In this document: piece after piece, positions 57,467 through 64,000 of the stretch
Layout of the letters: the number at the start of each line of letters is the position of its first letter
How positions within the stretch are numbered: the stretch's first letter is position 1
NCBI RefSeq assembly: GCF_001434115.1
Contig: NZ_AZDW01000016.1
Coordinates: forward strand, 1-64,000
Length of the DNA stretch: 64,000 nt
Source: Levilactobacillus zymae DSM 19395
Lineage (GTDB): Bacteria > Bacillota > Bacilli > Lactobacillales > Lactobacillaceae
Reading direction: 5' to 3'
Notes under the pieces: model-generated
What the model saw: the letters and a program-made list of their open reading frames with translations, nothing else
Told to the model about the DNA's origin: nothing
Database searches by the model: none
Position numbers and translations under genes: made by a program

Positions 57467-58591
57467 TTAAGCTTCTGGCCAAACGGACTTGGCCGTTTGC
57501 ACCACTAGATTTAATTTTTGCCACTGATCGTCTTCGGTCAGATGGTTGCCCTCTTCGGTCGACGCGAACCCGCATTGCGGGGACAAACACAACCGGTCCA
57601 GCGGGTAATACTGACTGGCCGTAGCCAATCGCTGTTTCAACGTGGTCACGGATTCCAGGGCCGGCTTTTTCGTGGTGATCAAGCCCAGTACCACCCGTTG
57701 GTCTCGCCCGTTAGCCGCAATTTTAGCTAACGGCTCAAACCCGCCAGAGCGTTCGTCGTCGTATTCCAAGAAGTACCCGTCGATGTGTAACTGGGCCAGG
57801 TAATCGGCCACGGGATCGTAGGCCCCCGCCCCGGCCCAGTTAGAATCGTAGTTGCCCCGGCACACGTGCATGGTCAGCGTCAGGTCGGCCGGCTTGTGGT
57901 CGGCAATCGCGTTGATGGCCGTGACCGCCGCTTCACATAACGGCTTGAGGTCGGGATTGATCACCTTGTCGGAGAAACTGGCCCACATCCCCCACGACGT
58001 GTCGTCGAGTTGGAGGTACCGGCACCCCAAATCGTAGAAGTGCTGGATGGTGTCCTGATAGGCCTGGATCTCATCGGCAAGAAACGCGTCAAAGTCGTGA
58101 TGGTAATACTCATCGTAAATTTCGGCGTCCTCGTTGGGGAACAGGACCGATGGGCTGGGGATGGTTTGCTTGGCGGTCACGTCATCCGGGACGATGCGGT
58201 TCAGAAACTCGAAACCCTTGAAGAACGGGTGGTCCGGATTGTACCCGATCTTTCCGGTAATCTTGATGCCGCCTTTCCGTGTTTCCTGCCCGTTGAAGAT
58301 GAAGCCGTGGTCCGGCGTGAAGAAGTCGGCCCCGGTCAAGCCGGCCAGAAAATCGAGGTGCCACCAGCTACGTCGAAACTCGCCGTCGGTCACGTCCGTC
58401 AAGCCTAAGTCGACTTCCTTGGCCACCAACCGTTTGATTTCGGCGTCTTCCACCTCAGTCAACGCGGCTTGGTCCAGCTTCCCGGCGGCAAAATCGGCGC
58501 GGGCCTGCTTGAGGCGCTCGGGCCGTAAGAAGCTCCCGACGATATCGAAACGGTTGGGATAAGTTACTTGAGTCGTGGTTGATGCTGACAT
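57467..58591 (-). CDS. MetE-like (YxjG/YxjH-type) methyltransferase
   Basis: Homologous to the C-terminal catalytic half of cobalamin-independent methionine synthase. 374 residues: N-terminal RFDIVGSFLRPERLKQAR, LQLDDTSWGMW, the zinc ligands in MHVCRGN and LSPQCGFAST. In B. subtilis YxjG/YxjH such proteins are proposed to remethylate homocysteine using a non-standard methyl donor. Leader methionine T-box, plus a family 2 repeat between the T-box and the gene. AAGGAGGATGA precedes the ATG. Confidence 0.9.
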   Translation of the reverse strand: MSASTTTQVTYPNRFDIVGSFLRPERLKQARADFAAGKLDQAALTEVEDAEIKRLVAKEVDLGLTDVTDGEFRRSWWHLDFLAGLTGADFFTPDHGFIFNGQETRKGGIKITGKIGYNPDHPFFKGFEFLNRIVPDDVTAKQTIPSPSVLFPNEDAEIYDEYYHHDFDAFLADEIQAYQDTIQHFYDLGCRYLQLDDTSWGMWASFSDKVINPDLKPLCEAAVTAINAIADHKPADLTLTMHVCRGNYDSNWAGAGAYDPVADYLAQLHIDGYFLEYDDERSGGFEPLAKIAANGRDQRVVLGLITTKKPALESVTTLKQRLATASQYYPLDRLCLSPQCGFASTEEGNHLTEDDQWQKLNLVVQTAKSVWPEA

Positions 58592-58709
58592 ACGATCATC
58601 CTCCTTGAAATTCGTGCTGAGTCAGTGTGCGTTTTCGTGATGGAACGTCATGGGATATGAGGTGGCTTGGGTTAGGGGTAATAGGATTCAGGGGAATTTT
58701 TGCGTCGCC

Positions 58710-58847
58710 ATCTGCGGCTGCTGAAACGTGCTTACCAGGGGCAACGGGTTCCGCTTAATCCCGATAACGGCTTCATCCCCAAAGACCGGGGATAAAGTCG
58801 TTATCGGCCTTAATGCTCGCCCGCTGACCGCCCCTGGACGCACTCTA
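58710..58847. repeat. Family 2 structured element, copy 2
   Basis: Shares ends and internal motifs with 39659-39796. Here the fold is near perfect: GTGC (58728-58731) with GCAC (58840-58843), CCAGGGGC (58735-58742) with GCCCCTGG (58830-58837), CGGG with CCCG, and an inner hairpin CCGATAACG (58761-58769) with CGTTATCGG (58799-58807) around ATCCCC/GGGGAT. GGTTCCGCTTAA and ATGCTCGCC remain unpaired and conserved. Confidence 0.7.
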
Positions 58848-58851
58848 CAAA

Positions 58852-59112
58852 AAAACGCCCCCGACTAATCTCTTAGTCAAGGGCGAAATTCTCGCGGTAC
58901 CACCTTAATTTTTACCCAGCTCACGCCAGATAACTCACTAAGTACAGCCAAAGCTATACTCGGGTTCGCTAATGGGAACCAGACCAATACCGCTTAACCT
59001 TAAGGCTCACCGGTATATCGCTCAAAGACCATTCTTCACGCTTGGACCGTCACCCCTTCACATCACCCAGGGGTTCTCTTGGCACGGTCGGCAGCGTTAC
59101 TCATCTTTTCAC
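58852..59112 (-). promoter_or_regulatory. Methionine T-box leader upstream of the MetE-like gene
   Basis: Stem I closed by AAAGA/TCTTT, with an AGTA bulge, specifier GAAGA-ATG-GTC (Met), T-box AAGGTGGTACCGCG (about 58891-58904), and terminator CGCCC..TTGACTAA/TTAGTCGG..GGGCG followed by seven U (58852-58885). Confidence 0.88.
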
Positions 59113-59159
59113 CGCGAAATCTCATTTAGTTTTCATTGCTGTCTCATTTGAATGTCATC

Positions 59160-59188
59160 AATTTAAAACTTATTGACCACGCTGTCAA
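59160..59188 (-). promoter_or_regulatory. Promoter of the methionine T-box leader
   Basis: TTGACA (59183-59188), 17-nt spacer, TAAATT (59160-59165) on the minus strand. Confidence 0.75.
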
Positions 59189-59284
59189 GCGTCTCTCGAC
59201 AAAATCCTAACTGATCAATCGGGTGATTCCCCCGCATAAACCGCGGCCCTAAGCCGTTAGGACCACTCCCCAATCATTTTAAAT

Positions 59285-60247
59285 TTATTTTGCTTTCCCG
59301 GGGGTCACGGGATTCTGGGGCGTGACAATCCCCGCCGAGCTGGCCACTACCCACCCGGGGGTGCCCAGCTTCTTAAACGCCGCGCTGGTCCCGGTCACGA
59401 TCACGCCAGCAAACTCTGCATTTGCCAACGACCGGTAGCGCTGCGCGTACTGACCGCCATATCGGAAAAGGGAAAAGTCATTAAACGTCAGCTCCCGCGG
59501 ATAACGTTGGGCCGCCGTGGTCAGCTTCTGCCGAAAGTCGCGGTATTGGCGCGGCGTCAACCGCCCCGTCACTTCGTCATCCTGATTACGGGACTGAACG
59601 CCCAAAAAGTCATTGTCCAGCGTCACGGCCCCGCGCGGTAACCCGATCCAGAACCAAGCAGCGGTCAGTCCGGCAGGCAGCTGTTGGCGGATTTCCCGGT
59701 AGGTCATGGGCCGCTTAAAGGTAAGGGCCACCTCCCCCACCATCCGTTGCGTCCGCGCGACCTGACCAAGTTCCTGGGTCTCCGTGATGGCCTGGGTCCG
59801 TTTTTCCCGCGTCGTCAGGTGTTGATTAAAAAACTCTGGTATCTTCTGCTGGGTCTCTACGTCGTACAGCCCGCCCTGCGGTCCCCGCGTCGCCTGGTCG
59901 ACCACCGGACTGGTACTGCCCCGCAACGCATAGTTCGCGACCGCCGGGGACCAGGCGACCGACTGCCCGGCGATACGTTTGTAACGGTGGCTCATGACCT
60001 GGCCCCCAAACGCCGTCGGGTTTACCAGGTAATGATCATTGGCCAAAATGTTCGGGGCCTTGACCTCAGCGATGGTCCATAAATAGTCACTCCGACGCTG
60101 CGAATCTCGCCCCGTCAGGTGTTGGACCAACTGGTACCCCCCCACCAACATCATCAAACTCACCCCTAACGCCACCAAAACGGTGAAAACCCACCGTTTG
60201 CGCTTGACCCGGCGAGCTAAGGTCGTTAAATCTACTTCAGTTTTCAT
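59285..60247 (-). CDS. Anti-sigma factor with Sigma_reg_N/C-type domains
   Basis: Membrane protein that should sequester the ECF sigma factor encoded just upstream. A short cytoplasmic N-terminus precedes one membrane segment (VFTVLVALGVSLMMLVGGYQLV), with an extracellular part of about 270 residues that resembles the Sigma_reg_N/C proteins next to ECF sigma factors in lactobacilli. No zinc HxxxCxxC is seen, so it is not a ZAS-type anti-sigma factor. It overlaps the sigma gene by 11 nt. Signal unknown. Confidence 0.78.
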   Translation of the reverse strand: MKTEVDLTTLARRVKRKRWVFTVLVALGVSLMMLVGGYQLVQHLTGRDSQRRSDYLWTIAEVKAPNILANDHYLVNPTAFGGQVMSHRYKRIAGQSVAWSPAVANYALRGSTSPVVDQATRGPQGGLYDVETQQKIPEFFNQHLTTREKRTQAITETQELGQVARTQRMVGEVALTFKRPMTYREIRQQLPAGLTAAWFWIGLPRGAVTLDNDFLGVQSRNQDDEVTGRLTPRQYRDFRQKLTTAAQRYPRELTFNDFSLFRYGGQYAQRYRSLANAEFAGVIVTGTSAAFKKLGTPGWVVASSAGIVTPQNPVTPGKAK

Positions 60248-60737
60248 GCTGCTGACTCCTCATCATTTTTTCTAGTTTTCGGTGCAAACGATGTAACCGC
60301 ATCTTGATGGCGGCCACCGTGGTCTGATTCAAAGCGGCTAACTGTTTGATTGAGTGCTGCGCCAGGTAACGGTCCACCAGCAGGTCTCTGTCACGGGGCT
60401 TCAAGCGGTGTAAGGCCGCGGCCAGTTCGGGTTGCGCCGTTAATGCGGCCGCATCGCTGGGCGCACTGGTCGGCAGTGCCGGTCCCAAAAACTGGGTTAC
60501 CAATTCCTGATAGCGCCGGTGCCGCCGATACCCATCCAGGTAAGTCGACCAGGCCATCCGGTACAAGTACGGCCGCAGTTGATCACGCGGTAGGAACAGG
60601 TCGGCCTCGAGAACCTTCACAAACACGTCCTGAACCACGTCTGCGGCGATTTCCGGGTCCACGCCCCGATGACGCAGATAATGCCGCAAATCGCCCGCTA
60701 GCTGGTCAAGCAGCTGCTCATATTGTCGTAAATCCAT
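60237..60737 (-). CDS. ECF-type RNA polymerase sigma factor
   Basis: Small sigma-70 relative of 166 residues. Region 2 (DVVQDVFVKVLEADLFLPRDQLRPYLYRMAWSTYLDGYRRHRR is spread over residues 33-77) and region 4 (LKPRDRDLLVDRYLAQHSIKQLAALNQTTVAAIKMRLHRLHRKL, residues about 115-160) are both present. It forms a pair with the overlapping anti-sigma gene. Targets cannot be told from the sequence. GGGGGAGGAGGA precedes the ATG. Confidence 0.88.
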   Translation of the reverse strand: MDLRQYEQLLDQLAGDLRHYLRHRGVDPEIAADVVQDVFVKVLEADLFLPRDQLRPYLYRMAWSTYLDGYRRHRRYQELVTQFLGPALPTSAPSDAAALTAQPELAAALHRLKPRDRDLLVDRYLAQHSIKQLAALNQTTVAAIKMRLHRLHRKLEKMMRSQQHEN

Positions 60738-60912
60738 GGTTCCTCCTCCCCCTACCCGAACAACGAACGACTGACGGAAAAGTAACGGTCTGGGACCAAA
60801 GTATACGAAGAAGTGGGGCTAACGGGGGAAAAACGCAAAAACGACGGGCAACTCGTTAAATTTCGGCAACCCCACGGAGCGTGGCGGTCCCGAAAAGCCA
60901 TTATTTTGGCCG

Positions 60913-60945
60913 AAAAAAAAGCCCCCTGCCAGTGGCAGGAGGACT
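60913..60945 (-). terminator. Rho-independent terminator of rpmE2
   Basis: AG-CCTCCTGCC pairs with GGCAGGGGGCT (one bulged U), three-base loop, and eight U on the minus strand. Confidence 0.92.
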
Positions 60946-60957
60946 TCAGAACTTGCT

Positions 60958-61209
60958 TTAGTTGTTGGTAAGACCGTACTTCTTGTTGAAACGGTCGACC
61001 GCACCATCGGCTTGAGTAAACTTTTGCTTACCCGTGTAGAATGGGTGAGAATCGGAAGTGATTTCAACCCGGATCAATGGGTAGGTGTTACCGTCTTCCC
61101 ATTCAACCGTTTCGTCAGACGTTGCCGTCGAACCGGACAAGAACTTGTAACCAGTAGAAGAGTCTTGGAAGACAACTTCCCGGTATTCTGGATGGATACC
61201 CTTTTTCAT
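60958..61209 (-). CDS. rpmE2: 50S ribosomal protein L31 type B
   Basis: Ribosomal protein of the zinc-independent paralogue class: [27 protein letters not shown] lies at the start and there is no CxxC pair. [18 protein letters not shown] is the usual C-terminus. 83 residues from this start, behind AAAGGAGCG; 21 upstream codons are not coding. Downstream of murA, with its own terminator. Confidence 0.95.
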   Translation of the reverse strand: MKKGIHPEYREVVFQDSSTGYKFLSGSTATSDETVEWEDGNTYPLIRVEITSDSHPFYTGKQKFTQADGAVDRFNKKYGLTNN

Positions 61210-61311
61210 AATGTAATACGCTCCTTTTGCCCTAGCCCATTGACTGGACCAGAGATTGATTTTAATCGTCAACCGTCACATTATAGCATGAAACGGCCTA
61301 CTCAGCAATGC

Positions 61312-62601
61312 CTAATCTTGACCGTCCTCAACTAAAGTGGCTGCGCTTTGAATACTCACGTCGGCATTCAGCGCCGTCAGTTTTTGAACGATCCGATCGT
61401 AACCCCGCAAAATGTTGTCGGCGTTATCGATCACCGTGGTGCCCTGCGCCATTAATCCGGCGATGACCAACGACGCCCCCGCCCGGATCTCGCCGGCTTG
61501 GACCTCGCTACCCACTAGATGGGTCGACGGATCGACCACAATCATGTCGTTTTCGGAGCGAATATTGGCGCCCATCTTCCGCAACTCGGCAATGTGCTTG
61601 ATGCGTTTCGGGTAGATGGTGTCGATGACCACACTACTTCCCTTGGCGCACATTAACAATGGCGTTAAGGGTTGTTGCAGGTCGGTCGCAAATCCCGGGA
61701 ACGGCATGGTTTTGACCTGAATCGGCTTTAAATTTTCTGAACGCGGCACAAAAATACTGTCCTCGTCGATTTCCAAATTAACGCCCATTTCGATCATCTT
61801 GGCCGTAAAGGACTCCAAGTGTTCGGGAATCACGTTTTTGACCACGACCCCGTCACCAACGGCCGCCGCCATGGACAGGTAGGTTCCGGCTTCGATGCGA
61901 TCGGGGATGATCGTGTGGGTGTTCATCGCCCGCAACGTGCTGACCCCTTCGATGCGAATCACGTCGGTCCCGGCTCCCCGCACGTGGGCGCCCATGTTGT
62001 TCAAGAACGTTGCGATATCAATGATTTCGGGTTCTTTCGCGGCATTTTCAATCACCGTGGTGCCCTCGGCTTTAACCGCTGCCAAAATAGAATTGATCGT
62101 GGCACCGACCGACACCACGTCCAAAAAGATCCGGGCACCGTGTAAGCCGGCGGGACCGGTGGTGATGTGGACGGTATTGTCCCGTTCACTGACCGCGGCA
62201 CCTAGCGCCTTAAAGGCCTTGATGTGCTGGTCGATTGGCCGCGGCCCGATGTTATCCCCACCGGGAAAACTCAAGGTCGCGCGTTGAAAGCGGCCCAGTA
62301 ATGAGCCCATAAAATAGTATGATGCACGTAAACTCTTAATTGCTTTACTTGGTAATGGGGCCTCCACGATTTCCGTTGGGTCAATAGTCAGGACCCCGTC
62401 TTCAAACGTCGAGTGGACGTTCATGGATTTTAAAATCAGCATCAAGTTGTGCACATCCAAGATATCCGGAACCATATCAAAACGAACCGGCGTGTCCGCT
62501 AAAATTGCGGCCGGGATGAGTGCGACTGTGCTGTTTTTGGCGCCACCAATGGTAACCTCTCCGGTTAGGCGTTGGCCGCCATGAATTATCATTTTTTTCA
62601 T
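61312..62601 (-). CDS. murA: UDP-N-acetylglucosamine 1-carboxyvinyltransferase with Asp in place of the catalytic Cys
   Basis: First committed step of peptidoglycan synthesis, transferring enolpyruvate from PEP to UDP-GlcNAc. K22-N23 in [11 protein letters not shown] and the C-terminal [10 protein letters not shown] region fit. In the catalytic loop, where E. coli has PGGC115, this protein has PGGD116 (codon GAT at 62254-62256). Cys-to-Asp variants in this family remain active but resist fosfomycin, as known for Mycobacterium tuberculosis. 429 residues. A second murA elsewhere in the genome is likely in Firmicutes but not visible. Confidence 0.95.
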   Translation of the reverse strand: MKKMIIHGGQRLTGEVTIGGAKNSTVALIPAAILADTPVRFDMVPDILDVHNLMLILKSMNVHSTFEDGVLTIDPTEIVEAPLPSKAIKSLRASYYFMGSLLGRFQRATLSFPGGDNIGPRPIDQHIKAFKALGAAVSERDNTVHITTGPAGLHGARIFLDVVSVGATINSILAAVKAEGTTVIENAAKEPEIIDIATFLNNMGAHVRGAGTDVIRIEGVSTLRAMNTHTIIPDRIEAGTYLSMAAAVGDGVVVKNVIPEHLESFTAKMIEMGVNLEIDEDSIFVPRSENLKPIQVKTMPFPGFATDLQQPLTPLLMCAKGSSVVIDTIYPKRIKHIAELRKMGANIRSENDMIVVDPSTHLVGSEVQAGEIRAGASLVIAGLMAQGTTVIDNADNILRGYDRIVQKLTALNADVSIQSAATLVEDGQD

Positions 62602-63172
62602 CGTGATGCGATCCTCACTTAAACTTATCTCTCATAGATGACTCCATACAGTCAGCTATAATGATAAATAATGCGCGGCAAAAAGACAACCGTTTCCCGA
62701 GATTTCACCAAAATTGTAATATTGCGAAGCACAAAAGCCGAGCCGAAGCGGCTAAAAATCGGGTTAAAGCGGTTACACGGCCCGAACAACCGTTAAATTC
62801 TGAGAAAATGATGATAAACCGGTGGCCGGGTTTTTGTCGCGGGTTCCAGAATTAGGGTTTTAATGAGACGTTGAACGTCCCGCTACCTTCTACTATACCC
62901 GGCTGACCTTTAAAGGAGCCTAAGCGACGCTCGGTTTGATTTCCGTATGGCCGGTAACTTACCTTGCAGCGGGCGGAATCTACAAGGAAGTCATTTAGTG
63001 ACCCCAACGTTACCGGATTCGTCAAGAATAAACGGATCAAACCTGATGCCCAACAATTTAAACAACCGCAAGCAAATTAGCCAATAATCAATCGTTATGA
63101 CACAAAAGAGGCTAGGCGTCGAACAAAAACTGTCCGGCTCCTAGCCCCTTCATTTAACTTAAATCAATCGTG
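62602..63172. other. Long intergenic region between pyrG and murA
   Basis: 571 nt. It holds the pyrG terminator (63104-63150) and otherwise no supported gene; the 62-codon minus-strand frame at 62852-63040 lacks a ribosome site and has no family resemblance. No repeat shared with the rest of the window. Confidence 0.5.
63104..63150 (-). terminator. Rho-independent terminator of pyrG
   Basis: GGGGCTAGG (minus strand) pairs with CCTAGCCTC, arms 63108-63116 and 63140-63148, followed by TTTTGTGTC. Confidence 0.85.
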
Positions 63173-64000
63173 TTAGTCTTGAACTTCCTTGCTGGCCGCC
63201 GCGATAAAGTCACGGAACAGACCTTCGGGACGGTTCGGCCGAGAGAGGAATTCTGGGTGGTATTGTGCCGCCACGAAGAACTTCTTTTCTGGCAATTCAA
63301 TCACTTCAACCAGGTGATCGTCAGGTGACGTCCCGGAGAAGACCAGCCCCTTGGCCGCCATTTCGGCACGGTACTGGTTGTTGAATTCATAACGGTGACG
63401 GTGACGTTCCTGGATAATATCCTGGTTATCGTACGCCTTAGCCGCCACACTACCCTTCTTTAACTTGCAAGGGTACAAGCCCAACCGTTGCGTCCCGCCC
63501 ATTTCGTGGACGTCGGCTTGGTCGGCCATCAGGTCAATGATCTTGTGTTGGGTGTCCGGATCCATTTCCGTGGAGTTCGCGTCCTTGTAACCCAGGACGT
63601 CGCGCGCAAATTCGATGCTGGCCACTTGCATCCCCAGGCAGATTCCCAAGAATGGCACGTCTTGTTCCCGAGCGTACCGAATGGCCGTAATCATCCCTTC
63701 GATCCCCCGGTCACCAAACCCACCGGGCACGATGATCCCGTCGGTGTCGCCCAACAGGTCAGCGACATTGTCCGCCGTAATCTTTTCGGCATCGATCATC
63801 GACAAATCAATCTTGGCATCTACCGGGTAACCCGCGTGTTGTAAGGCTTCGTCGACGGAAATGTAGGCATCGTGCAAAGCCACGTATTTCCCAACCAAGG
63901 CAATCTTGATGGTCCGCTTCAGGTTCTGCATGTGATCGACCATCTTGGACCAGGCGTTCATGTCGGCCTTCGGCGCATCGACCTTGAAGTGGTCTAAGAC
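63173..64000 (-). CDS. pyrG: CTP synthase, C-terminal part (cut by the window edge)
   Basis: Converts UTP to CTP with glutamine. The visible 275 residues cover the end of the amidoligase domain ([24 protein letters not shown]) and the whole class I GATase domain: nucleophile in [19 protein letters not shown] and His-Glu in QYHPEF, with [11 protein letters not shown] between. The frame stays open to base 64000, so the gene continues beyond the edge; about half of the usual 530-540 residues are here. No internal start is needed. Confidence 0.95.
   Translation of the reverse strand, partial: VLDHFKVDAPKADMNAWSKMVDHMQNLKRTIKIALVGKYVALHDAYISVDEALQHAGYPVDAKIDLSMIDAEKITADNVADLLGDTDGIIVPGGFGDRGIEGMITAIRYAREQDVPFLGICLGMQVASIEFARDVLGYKDANSTEMDPDTQHKIIDLMADQADVHEMGGTQRLGLYPCKLKKGSVAAKAYDNQDIIQERHRHRYEFNNQYRAEMAAKGLVFSGTSPDDHLVEVIELPEKKFFVAAQYHPEFLSRPNRPEGLFRDFIAAASKEVQD

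Larger units (their letters stand above)
58592..59284. other. Leader and intergenic region of the MetE-like gene
   Basis: 690 nt. From right to left it holds a promoter (59160-59188), a methionine T-box (58852-59112), the family 2 element (58710-58847) and about 110 nt of untranslated leader ending in AAGGAGG. The right end (59190-59284) shows only the weak hairpin after the anti-sigma gene. Confidence 0.75.

Noticed and set aside
62852-63040. 62-codon minus-strand frame between murA and pyrG
   Set aside because: No ribosome site, no recognised domain, composition like spacer DNA.
63173-63961. pyrG as a complete 262-residue gene starting at an internal Met
   Set aside because: The reading frame continues to the window edge with CTP-synthase sequence ([13 protein letters not shown]), so the gene is cut by the edge.

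Overview
The window is about 54% GC chromosomal DNA from a low-redundancy Gram-positive genome, almost certainly a Lactobacillaceae species of the GC-rich kind (Levilactobacillus- or Lactiplantibacillus-like; the genus cannot be fixed from sequence alone). The evidence is the gene order mfd-murJ/rqcP-divIC-S1-tilS-hpt-ftsH-hslO-dus running into an rRNA-type promoter array, L-lactate dehydrogenase beside pth, a WxL/DUF916 surface cluster with a class A sortase, PyrR attenuators, T-box leaders and a lysine riboswitch. No tRNA or rRNA gene, CRISPR array, prophage or intact insertion sequence is visible.

Layout. 1-14458 (minus strand): tandem rRNA-type promoters at the left edge, then the conserved housekeeping block dus, hslO, ftsH, hpt, tilS, an S1-domain protein, divIC, rqcP, a MurJ/SpoVB-like flippase, mfd and pth. 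14766-18499 (plus): ldh, an L,D-transpeptidase with an unusual leader, and a CBS-ACT c-di-AMP-type protein. 18580-20822 (minus): mazF, a small antitoxin candidate, alr, acpS. 21109-21825: a class I glutamine-amidotransferase-like hydrolase. 22033-32186: a complete aspartate-to-lysine/diaminopimelate route by the N-acetyl branch. lysA-dapH-dapL-dapA-dapB-patA-asd lie on the minus strand behind a lysine riboswitch, and lysC-dapF diverge on the plus strand. 32316-39503: a secreted matrixin-like protein with a lost zinc site, CshA helicase, murF, an unknown gene, htpX, lemA, and a low-molecular-weight phosphatase. 39904-44908: a LysE exporter, a four-gene WxL cell-surface cluster and a sortase. 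45038-53535: pyrD, carB, carA, pyrC, pyrB and pyrR, with two PyrR attenuators. 53763-58591: an amino-acid ABC transporter, a trans-sulfuration enzyme and a MetE-like methyltransferase, controlled by two methionine T-boxes. 59285-64000: an ECF sigma/anti-sigma pair, rpmE2, murA and the 3' part of pyrG.

The genes form several coherent pathways. One set makes peptidoglycan precursors (alr, dap genes, murF, murA, a flippase, an L,D-transpeptidase and divIC). Others cover pyrimidine synthesis from bicarbonate to dihydroorotate oxidation plus CTP formation, sulfur amino-acid uptake and interconversion, and surface-protein anchoring.

The most interesting non-coding content is two families of dispersed structured elements. 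Family 1 (8163-8318 and 46160-46316) is a multi-branched fold of about 156 nt whose two copies differ by compensatory base changes in three stems; wobble pairs favour a plus-strand RNA, opposite to the neighbouring genes. Family 2 (39659-39796 and 58710-58847) is a looser element of about 138 nt; one copy lies between 19-bp direct repeats and the other inside a methionine T-box leader region. A third, single-copy structured leader (16001-16090) precedes the L,D-transpeptidase. These are the best candidates for something undescribed here.
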